In this document: piece by piece, positions 5,956 through 14,472 of the stretch
How the letters are laid out: every line of letters begins with the position of its first letter
How positions within the stretch are numbered: the first letter of the stretch is position 1
Virus record (IMG/VR): IMGVR_UViG_3300031951_000422
Coordinates: 1 to 40,635 of that record
DNA from: a virus
Strand: one strand, 5' to 3'
DNA: 40,635 nucleotides
Program-made: the position numbers and the translations under genes
Notes under the pieces: generated by a model
Database searches by the model: none
What the model was told of the DNA's origin: nothing
Seen by the model: the letters and a program-made list of their open reading frames with translations, nothing else

Positions 5956-8900
5956 GTCTTTATAGTGTTCTTCCTGACTATATATCTAACTCTGTTAAGC
6001 ATAGCAAGGAGTGGAAGTATGGGTATGACGAAAAGTATGATATGGTCGTTATATCTAAGGACGGAACGCTTGGAGATGTATATGAGATAAATGGCCTAAA
6101 GGTAGGTCTCCCAAGAGTACCAAAAAATGGTATTCCAAAAGAAGAGAATAGATGGCAACCTAAAGAATATCCGCAAGAGCTATCGAGAATCAAAAGTATA
6201 TTTGAGTGGAATTCCAAGTCTAACGAATTCAAGGTAAAATGGGTTGACTATATACAGTCAGAGTTTGAGAACAGAGAGAATGGACATTGGTTCATGAATA
6301 AAGGCGTGCCTACCTATATTACGGGTAGTCACTATATGTATCTACAATGGTCCAAGATAGATGTCGGTCTTCCGGACTTCCGTGAGTCCAACAGGATATT
6401 CTTTATCTTTTGGGAAGCATGTAAAGCGGACGACAGAGCGTTTGGCATGTGCTACCTAAAAAACCGTCGTTCTGGTTTCTCATTTATGTCTTCATCAGAG
6501 ACTGCTAATATAGGAACCATATCTAAGGATGCAAAGCTTGGTGTATTGTCAAAGACAGGTGCTGACGCCAAGGAAATGTTCATTAATAAGATTGTTCCAA
6601 TAGTCAGAAACTATCCATTCTTTTTTAAGCCAATACAAGACGGTATGGACAACCCGAAGACAGAGCTATCGTTCAGGGTTCCAGCCAAGAAGATTACTAA
6701 AAAGAACATGTCGGATATTGACGATGATGATATCGTTGGTCTTGATACAACAATAGATTGGCTTAATACAGCAGACAACTCATATGACGGTCAAAAGCTT
6801 TTAAATTTAGTTCATGATGAATGTTATGACCCAAATACTTTGATAATGATGGGTGATTGGACATTCAAACCAATAAAGGATATAAACATTGGAGACAAGG
6901 TTATGATATCTGGAGGACTAGTAAGGACTGTAGTTAAGAAAACAGAAGGTAATACAGATATGTATACCGTAAAGCAAAAATGGGGAGAAGATTATATAGT
7001 AAGTAAAAATCATAGACTTGTATTTGAGCAGTATATATATAACGGAAGAAATAAATCAAAGAAAAAAGTAGAGAAAATAATGACTCCAGAAGAGTATATT
7101 TCTTTATCTAAATATAAAAAACAACATACATTTTCAGTAAAATCAAAACCTATTCAATCTGAAGATTCAGATATGATAACTATACATCCATATCTTCTTG
7201 GATTATGGCTTGGTGATGGTAGGAAAAACGAATTTACAATAATAGTAAATAAAGAAAAAGATCCAGAGCTGCTTGTTTATTTAGGCAACATGTCTCAAAT
7301 ATTTAATATACCATTTGAAATTAAAAAAAGCACTAGTGAATCTGCTGTGTATTTTAAATTTAAAGGAATAAATAATGAATTAAATAAAATTGGAGTAAGA
7401 AATAATAAACATATACCTGATTTTTATAAGACATCTTCAATAGATACTAGGCTTCAACTATTAGCTGGACTTTTAGATTCAGATGGTTATTCAGACCAAA
7501 ATAAAAACTGCATAACATTTGGAATGAAAGATAAAAAAATAATAGAAGATATTAGAATTATAGCTATGTCATGTGGTCTATCTTGCAGTAATGTAAAAGA
7601 GAAGAATACAAATTTTAATACTAAATCATATAACATTAGTATATCTGGAAACTTAAGCATAATACCTTCAATTATAGATAGAAAATCATTTCATAATTAT
7701 TCTGAATCATATTCAAATAGAAGATGTGGAGTAGATGTTGAGTATTTAGGAAAAGGAGATTATGTAGGAATACAAGTTGACGGTGTAAATGATGATGAAA
7801 GAAAATTAATATTAAATGATTTTACTGTAAGTTTAAATAGTGGAAAATGGCTTGCACCGAATAACATATTAAATAATTGGCGTGTAACAAAAACATGTCT
7901 CCGTCTTGGTAGCAGGATAGTGGGTAAGTGTATGATGGGATCCACTGTTAACGCACTAGCGAAAGGTGGTCAGAACTTCAAAGATCTATACTCTGATTCT
8001 GATCCACATAAAAGAAACGCTAACGGCCAGACTAAAAGTGGGTTGTATTCTTTGTTCATACCTATGGAATACAATATGGAAGGATTCATAGATGAATACG
8101 GACATGCTGTTATAAACGATCCAGAAAAGCCAGTAATGGGAATAGATGGAAGAGAGATACGTGTAGGAGCTGTTACATATTGGCAGAACGAAGTGGATGC
8201 ATTGAAGAATGATGCAGATGCACTTAATGAGTTTTACCGTCAGTATCCACGAACTGAATCACATGCCTTCAGGGATGAGTCAAAGCAGTCTTTATTTAAC
8301 CTGACAAAGATATACCAGCAGATAGACTATAATGACTCTTTGATTAGAGACAGAGTACTTACTAGAGGTTCATTCCATTGGAAGAATGGAGAGAAAGACA
8401 CTAAAGTTGTTTGGACTCCAGATCCTAGAGGTAGGTTTCTTGTGTCATGGATACCGCCTGAAAGGCTACAGAACAACTTCATAATGAAGAACGGAAAACG
8501 ACATCCAGGAAATGAGGAGTTAGGTGCTTTTGGATGTGACCCATATGATATATCTGGAGTTGTTGGTGGAGGTGGATCCAATGGAGCCCTTCACGGACTG
8601 ACTGGAACGGCTCTTGATCCTGATGTTCCGTCAAATATGTTCTTCCTTGAGTATGTAGCGCGTCCACAAACGGCAGACATATTCTTTGAGGAGGTATTGA
8701 TGGCTTGTGTGTTCTATGGTATGCCTGTGCTTGCTGAGAACAATAAGGCAAGGATGCTATATCATTTTAAGAACAGAGGATATAGGGGGTATGCCATGAA
8801 TAGACCAGACAAGAATGTCGCTCAACTAAGTAAGACCGAGCTTGAGATAGGTGGTATTCCAAACACATCTGAGGATATAAAGCAAACACATGCTGCTTGT

Positions 8901-9176
8901 ATTGAGTCGTACATAGAGCAGTACGTAGGATTTGATACAGAAGGTACGTACAGGGATCCAGACCTTATAGGAGATATGTATTTCATAAGAACTCTTGAAG
9001 ACTGGGCAAGATATGATATTAATAACAGAACTAAGTTTGATGCCTCTATCAGTTCAGGTCTTGCAATAATGGCTACTCGTAAACATATGTTTAAGACGGA
9101 GCCGAAGAAATCGAAAATTATGCTTAACTTTGCGAGATACGACAATAGAGGTTCTAGTAGTCAGATAATTCAATAG
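5952..9176 (+). CDS. terL: terminase large subunit interrupted by an intein
   Basis: A 1074-residue precursor; removing the intein leaves about 735 residues. It packages DNA into the prohead as an ATP-driven motor and cuts genome units. A Walker A-like KNRRSGFS lies at residues 170-177 (a deviant form without GK[ST]). The Walker B LLNLVHDE ends at 290. The intein fills 291-629, after which the host protein resumes with SGKWLAPNN and a conserved RVTKTCLRLGSRIVGKCMMGST block. The RNase H-like nuclease follows, with an aspartate in FGCDPYDISG (Asp863), an acidic residue in VLAENNKARM and FDASISSGLA near the end. It overlaps the upstream gene by 4 nt, and its TAG directly abuts the portal ATG. 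The identity is strong. Whether the intein splices efficiently is unknown. Confidence 0.92.
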   Translation: MSLYSVLPDYISNSVKHSKEWKYGYDEKYDMVVISKDGTLGDVYEINGLKVGLPRVPKNGIPKEENRWQPKEYPQELSRIKSIFEWNSKSNEFKVKWVDYIQSEFENRENGHWFMNKGVPTYITGSHYMYLQWSKIDVGLPDFRESNRIFFIFWEACKADDRAFGMCYLKNRRSGFSFMSSSETANIGTISKDAKLGVLSKTGADAKEMFINKIVPIVRNYPFFFKPIQDGMDNPKTELSFRVPAKKITKKNMSDIDDDDIVGLDTTIDWLNTADNSYDGQKLLNLVHDECYDPNTLIMMGDWTFKPIKDINIGDKVMISGGLVRTVVKKTEGNTDMYTVKQKWGEDYIVSKNHRLVFEQYIYNGRNKSKKKVEKIMTPEEYISLSKYKKQHTFSVKSKPIQSEDSDMITIHPYLLGLWLGDGRKNEFTIIVNKEKDPELLVYLGNMSQIFNIPFEIKKSTSESAVYFKFKGINNELNKIGVRNNKHIPDFYKTSSIDTRLQLLAGLLDSDGYSDQNKNCITFGMKDKKIIEDIRIIAMSCGLSCSNVKEKNTNFNTKSYNISISGNLSIIPSIIDRKSFHNYSESYSNRRCGVDVEYLGKGDYVGIQVDGVNDDERKLILNDFTVSLNSGKWLAPNNILNNWRVTKTCLRLGSRIVGKCMMGSTVNALAKGGQNFKDLYSDSDPHKRNANGQTKSGLYSLFIPMEYNMEGFIDEYGHAVINDPEKPVMGIDGREIRVGAVTYWQNEVDALKNDADALNEFYRQYPRTESHAFRDESKQSLFNLTKIYQQIDYNDSLIRDRVLTRGSFHWKNGEKDTKVVWTPDPRGRFLVSWIPPERLQNNFIMKNGKRHPGNEELGAFGCDPYDISGVVGGGGSNGALHGLTGTALDPDVPSNMFFLEYVARPQTADIFFEEVLMACVFYGMPVLAENNKARMLYHFKNRGYRGYAMNRPDKNVAQLSKTELEIGGIPNTSEDIKQTHAACIESYIEQYVGFDTEGTYRDPDLIGDMYFIRTLEDWARYDINNRTKFDASISSGLAIMATRKHMFKTEPKKSKIMLNFARYDNRGSSSQIIQ
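6822..7838 (+). mobile_element. intein with LAGLIDADG homing endonuclease inside terL
   Basis: A 339-residue in-frame insertion beginning with Cys (CYDPNTLIMMGDWTFKPI, splicing block A) and ending LNDFTVSLN just before Ser (block F, then +1 Ser). A block B-like segment with NHRLVF lies about 60 residues in. Two LAGLIDADG dodecapeptides are visible: LLGLWLGDGRKN (Asp at intein residue 132) and LLAGLLDSDGYS (Asp at 219 and 221). The endonuclease therefore looks intact and would spread the element into intein-free terL alleles. The insertion lies immediately after the Walker B acids. The DNA is visibly more A/T-rich than the flanking terminase sequence, a sign of separate origin. The penultimate residue is Leu instead of the usual His. 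Confidence 0.9.
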
Positions 9177-11600
9177 ATGGACAAACCAAGTATTATAATT
9201 GGGAACAATGCATTTCCAGATCAATTAGCGTCTGATGCTGAAAAAGCAACGCAAGAATATGGTCTAAGAGTAGGAAAGGCTCTGGAATCAGAGTGGTTCA
9301 AAAGAAAAGGGGGAAGCTGTAGATATTACGATCAATTCGGTCATTTCCATAGATTAAGATTGTATGCTAGAGGTCAACAGCCAATAGCAAAGTATAAGAA
9401 CGAGCTATCTATAGATGGCGACTTATCCTACATGAACCTAAACTGGGAGATTGTTCCAATCATACCTAAGTTTGTAGATATCGTAGTGAACGGAATGTCT
9501 GACAGGCTTTACAAAATAAAGGCCGAAGCACAGGACGTTATATCAGCAGAAAAGAAGAACTTATTCCAAGACATGGTCGAGGCAGATATGATTGCCAAGC
9601 CATTGCTTATGAAGGCCAAGAATGAGTTAGGTATAAATGCATTCAATGTAGACCCATCAGAGCTTCCTGAGAATGATGAGGAGCTTGGTCTATATATGAA
9701 TCTAAAGTACAAGCCATCTATTGAGATAGCGGAAGAGATTGCTATTGACACTATACTTAACGTGAATGACTTTCCAACTGTCAAAAAGATGGTGGATAGA
9801 GATCAGACTGAGATAGGTGTTGGCGCTGTCAAGCATGAGTTTGTTAAAGGAAAGGGAGTTAGCGTAGAGTACGTTGACCCTGCCAATATGATATGGAGTT
9901 ATACTGAAAAACCTGACTTCTCTGACTGTTACTATTTTGGAGAGGTGAAACAGGTTCATTATACTGAAATTAGAAAGATAAAGCCAGAGATTACTAACGA
10001 AGAGCTTCAGGAGATTAAAGACCAAGGTTCTGCGTGGTATAGTGCATTCCCTGTAATATATAAATACCAAGATGACTTGTTCTCTAATGAGTTAGTCACA
10101 CTCATATACTTCAATTATAAAACAGACAAGAAGTTTGTTTATAAGAAAAAGAAATTAGATAATGGTGGAGAGAGAGTCATTCGTAAGGATGAGACTTTCA
10201 ACCCTGAAGACAGTGAGTACTTTGATAGAGTAGATATCTCTAAGGAGGTATGGTACGAAGGCGTTCTTGTTGCAGGTAGCAACATCTTGCTTAAATGGGA
10301 GATGAGTAAGAATATGGTTCGACCTAAGTCAGCTACCAATAAGGCTCTTCCAAACTATGTGCTGTTTGCTCCAAGAATGTACAAAGGTCAGATAGACTCA
10401 CTTGTAAAAAGAATGATTCCTTTTGCGGATCAGATTCAGCTTATACATTTAAAGCTACAGCAAGTACAGTCACGTATTGTGCCAGATGGTGTATTTATTG
10501 ATGCTGATGGAATTAATGAGGTAGACCTTGGTACTGGAGCTGCATACAACCCAGAGGATGCATTGAGATTATATTTCCAAACGGGATCTGTTATTGGGCG
10601 TTCATATACTGGAGAGGGTGAGTTTAACAATGCTCGTGTTCCTATTCAAGAGCTATCAACTAATTCAGGACAGTCTAAGATTATGGCTCTAATAGGCAGT
10701 TATAATCACTATCTCAATATGATACGTGATGTGACGGGTCTTAACGAGGCTAGAGATGGGTCTATGCCAAGCCCCGATGCTTTGGTAGGTCTTCAGAAGA
10801 TGGCTGCACTTAATAGCAATACAGCAACAAGACACGTACTTGAAGCTGGTCTAGCTATGGTTAAGAGATTAGCTGAGTGTATTGCTGTTCGATTGTCAGA
10901 TATACTTGAGTATTCTCCATACAAAGAGCAGTTCGCTATGCAGATAGGAAAATACAATATGGCGATACTCAAAGATGTAAAAGACTTGTACCTACACGAC
11001 TTTGGTATATTTATAGAGATAGATCCAGATGAAGACGAGAAGGAAATGCTTGAGAGAAATATTCAGATAGCCCTTCAAAGAGACGCAATAGACCTAGAGG
11101 ACGCTATAGATATTCGTAACGTGAAGAACATAAAAGTCGCTAACGAATTGTTGAAGGTCAAGCGTAAGCGTAAACTTGCAGCACAACAACAACGTGAGGA
11201 TCAAGTGATGCAGGTTCAGGCCAACAATAATGCAATGTCTCAACAAGCAGCAGCAGAGTCATCCATGCAGAAAGTTCAAATGGAGGCTCAGGTTAAATCT
11301 CAAGTTAAGCAAGCTGAGATTGCGGCTGAGATGGAGAAGATGAAACTTGAGGCTGAATTGAAAAGACAGTTGATGGATATTGAGTTCCAATACAATATGC
11401 AACTCAAAGGAATTGATGCAGACAGTCTGCAAAGAAGAGAGGATGAGAGGGAGAAGGCTAAAGATAAACGAGTGGACTTACAGGCAACTCGTCAGTCAGA
11501 GCTTATAGAGCAACGTCAGAAACAACTTCCTGCAAAGAGTTTCGAGAGTACAGAGGACTCGTTAGACGGATTTGATTTAGAATCATTTGGACCTAAGTAA
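9177..11600 (+). CDS. portal protein
   Basis: An 807-residue protein directly after the terminase. The portal forms the dodecameric ring through which DNA enters and leaves the capsid. The N-terminal ~500 residues have the mixed alpha/beta character of portals, with a stem/crown-like region and conserved-looking stretches such as YVDPANMIWSYTEKPDFSDCYY and MIRDVTGLNEARDGSMPSPD. The latter, followed by QKMAALNSNTATRH, is typical of portal proteins in Bacteroidetes phages as I remember them. Residues ~660-780 are a long Gln/Ala/Glu/Lys-rich coiled coil, longer than in most portals, possibly reaching into the capsid. The next gene overlaps the stop by one base. Confidence 0.88.
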   Translation: MDKPSIIIGNNAFPDQLASDAEKATQEYGLRVGKALESEWFKRKGGSCRYYDQFGHFHRLRLYARGQQPIAKYKNELSIDGDLSYMNLNWEIVPIIPKFVDIVVNGMSDRLYKIKAEAQDVISAEKKNLFQDMVEADMIAKPLLMKAKNELGINAFNVDPSELPENDEELGLYMNLKYKPSIEIAEEIAIDTILNVNDFPTVKKMVDRDQTEIGVGAVKHEFVKGKGVSVEYVDPANMIWSYTEKPDFSDCYYFGEVKQVHYTEIRKIKPEITNEELQEIKDQGSAWYSAFPVIYKYQDDLFSNELVTLIYFNYKTDKKFVYKKKKLDNGGERVIRKDETFNPEDSEYFDRVDISKEVWYEGVLVAGSNILLKWEMSKNMVRPKSATNKALPNYVLFAPRMYKGQIDSLVKRMIPFADQIQLIHLKLQQVQSRIVPDGVFIDADGINEVDLGTGAAYNPEDALRLYFQTGSVIGRSYTGEGEFNNARVPIQELSTNSGQSKIMALIGSYNHYLNMIRDVTGLNEARDGSMPSPDALVGLQKMAALNSNTATRHVLEAGLAMVKRLAECIAVRLSDILEYSPYKEQFAMQIGKYNMAILKDVKDLYLHDFGIFIEIDPDEDEKEMLERNIQIALQRDAIDLEDAIDIRNVKNIKVANELLKVKRKRKLAAQQQREDQVMQVQANNNAMSQQAAAESSMQKVQMEAQVKSQVKQAEIAAEMEKMKLEAELKRQLMDIEFQYNMQLKGIDADSLQRREDEREKAKDKRVDLQATRQSELIEQRQKQLPAKSFESTEDSLDGFDLESFGPK

Positions 11601-12232
11601 TGGCTTATATAGAGCACAATTTCTTTCCATTAAAAGTATTTGTTCGTAACGAATACATGTATCAATTTAAAAAAGGACTTGGAGAATTTACGGAAGGCAC
11701 TATAGTTTCTGTAAGATGTTTGCCAGGTCAAGCGGCTTTATTTCAAGTATTGCTTAACAATGGGGTGATGAGAGACAAGTTACCATCTCATGCTTTACTT
11801 ATAGAAGACAAACTTCCTAGTCCAGACCTTCCGTTTCATTTTCTTCAGATATGGAATTGCTTTTCGTATAATTTTACAATTACTCAACTATCGTATGTTT
11901 ATGATACAAAAGTTGAGGTGTTTATGAAGGATAAAAAATGGTATAGTGGGTCTTATTATGCTACAATAAATTGGGGCTCTAACGACATAAATACAGATAT
12001 ATCGTTAGCTGAGGATCCATTAGAGCATAAATCGCATCATATAATATTGCTTGACAATGGACAGATTGCTCTTCAGCCTAACAATAGGATAAAATGGTCT
12101 GAACCTTCGTTTGTCACTAAGGCATTCCCTGAGAAGCCAGACTACTTGGTGAATGATACGTACTTTAACTGTGAAGGTTATGAGAAGTGGAGTACAGAGG
12201 ATTCTTATATAATGTTTTATAGCAATGATTAA
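11600..12232 (+). CDS. conserved hypothetical protein next to the portal
   Basis: A 210-residue protein with many aromatic residues and a beta-rich look, without signal peptide, membrane span or recognisable catalytic motif. Segments such as FTEGTIVSVRCLPGQAALFQVLL and MRDKLPSHALL may form a small barrel-like N-terminal domain, and the middle has KWYSGSYYATINWG. It is tightly coupled to the portal gene (TAATG). I recall similarly placed ~200-residue proteins in related phages, usually left unnamed. A structural or assembly role is possible by position but not shown. Confidence 0.7.
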   Translation: MAYIEHNFFPLKVFVRNEYMYQFKKGLGEFTEGTIVSVRCLPGQAALFQVLLNNGVMRDKLPSHALLIEDKLPSPDLPFHFLQIWNCFSYNFTITQLSYVYDTKVEVFMKDKKWYSGSYYATINWGSNDINTDISLAEDPLEHKSHHIILLDNGQIALQPNNRIKWSEPSFVTKAFPEKPDYLVNDTYFNCEGYEKWSTEDSYIMFYSND

Positions 12233-12416
12233 AATGAAACAAAAAGCAAAATCAAAGGTGAATCAAGCTGGAAATTATACTAAGCCAGGCATGAGAAAGT
12301 CCTTGTTTGAAAAGATAAAAGCTGGCACAAAAGGTGGAGATCCAGGAGAATGGTCGGCTAGAAAAGCACAATTGTTAGCTAAAGAATATAAAGCAAAAGG
12401 GGGTGGTTACAAATGA
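12225..12416 (+). CDS. small lysine-rich conserved protein (63 aa)
   Basis: A strongly basic protein containing NYTKPGMRKSLFEKIKAG and GDPGEWSARKAQLLAKEYKAKGGGYK. The second block is familiar as a recurring small phage protein in which W-SARKAQ is conserved. No function is established to my knowledge. An ATG at 12234, just after the stop of the preceding gene, is an equally possible start giving a 60-residue product. It belongs to a run of five overlapping basic genes between portal and scaffold. Confidence 0.7.
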   Translation: MIKMKQKAKSKVNQAGNYTKPGMRKSLFEKIKAGTKGGDPGEWSARKAQLLAKEYKAKGGGYK

Positions 12417-12685
12417 AAAGTTTATCTAAATCTCAAAAAAGTTTAAAGAATTGGACTGAGCAAGAATGGATGACTTCAGGTACATATTCAAACTTGAAGA
12501 AAGGAAAGTCCAAAGAGGTGAAGTCAGCAGGTAAGAAGAGATATTTGCCTAAGTCAGCATGGTCTTCTTTGACGGATAAAGAGAAAGAGGCTACAAATAA
12601 AGCTAAGGCGAAAGGAAACAAAGAGGGAAAGCAGTTTGTATCTCAACCAAAAGAGATAAAGGCAAAAACTAAAAGACATAGATAA
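12413..12685 (+). CDS. small lysine-rich conserved protein (90 aa), KKSLKNWTEQEW type
   Basis: A 90-residue basic protein with SLKNWTEQEWMTSG near the start and GKKRYLPKSAWSSLTDKEKEATNKAKAKG in the middle. This pairing (a tryptophan-centred N-terminal motif and a K-R-Y-L-P-x-x-A-W block) is a recurrent signature of small proteins in phages and some plasmids, placed in a DUF5872-like family from memory. The function is unknown. It overlaps both neighbours (ATGA-type with the previous, one base with the next). The positive charge suggests contact with DNA or RNA. Confidence 0.7.
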   Translation: MKSLSKSQKSLKNWTEQEWMTSGTYSNLKKGKSKEVKSAGKKRYLPKSAWSSLTDKEKEATNKAKAKGNKEGKQFVSQPKEIKAKTKRHR

Positions 12686-12996
12686 TGGCAGCAAGTAAAG
12701 ATTCAAGACTAGCAAGAGCTGGAGTAAGTGGCTACAATCAGCCAAAGAGAACTCCGAGCCATCCAAAAAAGTCTCACATTGTTGTAGCTAAGGTAGGTGA
12801 TGTTATAAAGACAATACGTTTCGGGCAGCAGGGAGTAAAGACAAATCAGACTGCAGGACAGCGTGAAGCATTTAAGTCTAGACACGCAAAGAATATATCT
12901 AAGGGAAAATTATCAGCTGCATACTGGGCCGATAAGGTTAAATGGAGCCCAAGTAAAACTGCATCACCAAGTAAAAAATGGGTTAAAGGATCATGA
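12685..12996 (+). CDS. small basic conserved protein (103 aa) with SRHAKNISKGKLSAAYWADKVKW motif region
   Basis: A 103-residue protein. The N-terminal part has DSRLARAGVSGYNQPKRTP and SHIVVAKVGDVIKTIRFGQQG. The C-terminal part (about residues 63-88) has a His/Lys-rich segment, AYWADKVKW. I recall this three-part layout from many phage genomes, including marine phages, where it is annotated only as a domain of unknown function. The conserved Gly-Gln-Gln-Gly and the Arg-His-x-x-Asn segment look like nucleic-acid contacts, but that is inference. It starts on the last base of the previous stop and overlaps the next gene by 4 nt. Confidence 0.75.
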   Translation: MAASKDSRLARAGVSGYNQPKRTPSHPKKSHIVVAKVGDVIKTIRFGQQGVKTNQTAGQREAFKSRHAKNISKGKLSAAYWADKVKWSPSKTASPSKKWVKGS

Positions 12997-13235
12997 AGAC
13001 TGTATCTATACAAGGCGTTAAGCATTTGGTTAAGAAGAACAAGAAAGGGGATGTTGTCGTAGAACATACCAATATACATAATGGGAAATACGACAAAATA
13101 AACCTAACTAAAAAAGCTAAATCAAAGACTGTATCAGAAGGAATTAAGGCAACAAAAAAATGGCATAAAGACAATCCATATGAAAAGCATAAAGACACCA
13201 AAGGCTCCAAAGCCAAAAAAACTACCAATAGGTAA
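12993..13235 (+). CDS. small basic hypothetical protein (80 aa)
   Basis: An 80-residue protein starting MKTVSIQGVKHLVKKNKKGD, with VVVEHTNIHNGKYDKINL and a lysine-rich C-terminal half containing ATKKWHKDNPYEKHK. No domain is recognised. Its start overlaps the previous gene (ATGA). Its 3' end overlaps a further small frame at 13180. It is the fourth of five basic genes here, and co-transcription is expected. Confidence 0.6.
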   Translation: MKTVSIQGVKHLVKKNKKGDVVVEHTNIHNGKYDKINLTKKAKSKTVSEGIKATKKWHKDNPYEKHKDTKGSKAKKTTNR

Positions 13236-13296
13236 GATACCAAAAAGCAGGATGGCGACTAAAGCGCCAGTGCCTAAAAACCCTAAAAAAATGTGA
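13180..13296 (+). CDS. tiny Lys/Pro-rich protein (38 aa) overlapping the previous gene
   Basis: A 38-residue frame from ATG at 13180 to TGA at 13294-13296, shifted by +1 relative to 12993-13235 and overlapping it by 56 nt. The product is almost wholly lysine, proline and small residues (KTPKAPKPKKLP, KAPVPKNPKK). It fills the space up to the next promoter without leaving a gap, which favours a real gene, but the composition is low in complexity and it could be fortuitous. Confidence 0.45.
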   Translation: MKSIKTPKAPKPKKLPIGKIPKSRMATKAPVPKNPKKM

Positions 13297-13311
13297 TATC
13301 GTTTTTTTAGT

Positions 13312-13319
13312 TAATTTTG
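13312..13319 (+). promoter_or_regulatory. TAnnTTTG promoter box upstream of scaffold/capsid genes
   Basis: TAATTTTG in the 44-nt gap between 13296 and 13341, 21 nt before the ATG. It is preceded by a T-run, and no clear -33 element is seen. Confidence 0.5.
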
Positions 13320-13340
13320 TAACAATTTAAATTAAATATA

Positions 13341-14450
13341 ATGAGTGAGTTTAAAGTAAGAGCTGTTGATTTTGAAGAGAAGTCTGCAGTTGAAATGGAG
13401 CAAGAGTTAGTTGAACGACACGAGAAAGAACTAACTGGAGAGCCAACGGGAGAAGTTTCTACAGATGAGCCTAAAGAGGTTACAGAGGAAACGGTAGTAA
13501 AAGATGAAACAAGTGAACAGGCAGTACCTGTCACTTACGAAATAAAAGACGAAGACGTTCTTTCACATATTAGAAACAGATACAACAAAGAGATTAACTC
13601 TATTGATGATCTGTTCGCGCAAAGAGAGGCTAACGATGATTTGCCGGAAGACGCTGCCGCATTCTTGAGATTCAAGAGGGAGACAGGCAGAGGCATTGAG
13701 GACTTCGTTAAATTGAATAGAGATTACGGTAGCATGGATGAAAAGTCTTTGCTTGCTGAATACTATTCAGTTACTAATCCTGAATTCGATAAAGAAGATA
13801 TAGCTTGGAAAATAGACGAGCTTTCTTACGATGAGGATTATGATGACGAAAAGACTATTAAGTCTAAGAAGTTAGCATTAAAACAAGAACTTAAAAGAGC
13901 GAGTGATTTCTTTGATAAGCAAAAGGAGCAATATAGAGTTCCGCTTGAGTCAAGCAGAAACTCTGCACCGATTGTAGATGAAGAATACGAGCACTTTAAG
14001 CAATACAAACAGCAGTCAGTCCAGGCTGAAGAGGAGACGCGTAAAAAGTCTGATTATTTTGTTGCTAAGACAAACGAGTTGTTTTCTGAAAAGTTCGAAG
14101 GTTTCGAATTCAATTTAGATGACAGTAAGGTTGTGTATAAACCAACAGATATCAGTACTCTTAAAGAGCAGTCAGATATGGCGAAATTCGTAAAAGGATT
14201 TCTAAATGAAGACGGATATCTTAAAGACGCAGCTGCATTTCATAGGGCTATTGCTATCGCATCCAATCCTGAAAAATTTGCCAAGTTCTTTTATGACAAA
14301 GGTAAATCTGATGGAGTAGGAAGCATTGCAGAAGAATCTAAAAACATTGACATGGGAAGACCTGCTACGACGATAACGCCAAAGCAAGGGTTCTCAGTTA
14401 GGGCTTTAGAATCTGAAGCACCAGATTATAAAATAAGAGGTAAAAAGTAA
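13341..14450 (+). CDS. capsid scaffolding protein (probable)
   Basis: A 369-residue, strongly acidic and mostly helical protein directly upstream of the major capsid gene. The first ~75 residues are a disordered Glu/Thr/Val-rich region. Residues ~170-230 contain highly charged helix (ELKRASDFFDKQKEQYR, EEYEHFKQYKQQSVQAEEETR). The C-terminus becomes basic at the end (PDYKIRGKK), as expected for the capsid-binding tail of scaffold proteins. Scaffolds shape the prohead and leave or are cleaved before packaging. The role rests on position and composition, because scaffolds diverge too much for motif recognition. Confidence 0.7.
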   Translation: MSEFKVRAVDFEEKSAVEMEQELVERHEKELTGEPTGEVSTDEPKEVTEETVVKDETSEQAVPVTYEIKDEDVLSHIRNRYNKEINSIDDLFAQREANDDLPEDAAAFLRFKRETGRGIEDFVKLNRDYGSMDEKSLLAEYYSVTNPEFDKEDIAWKIDELSYDEDYDDEKTIKSKKLALKQELKRASDFFDKQKEQYRVPLESSRNSAPIVDEEYEHFKQYKQQSVQAEEETRKKSDYFVAKTNELFSEKFEGFEFNLDDSKVVYKPTDISTLKEQSDMAKFVKGFLNEDGYLKDAAAFHRAIAIASNPEKFAKFFYDKGKSDGVGSIAEESKNIDMGRPATTITPKQGFSVRALESEAPDYKIRGKK

Positions 14451-14472
14451 AAACAACTAAAAACAAAACAAA

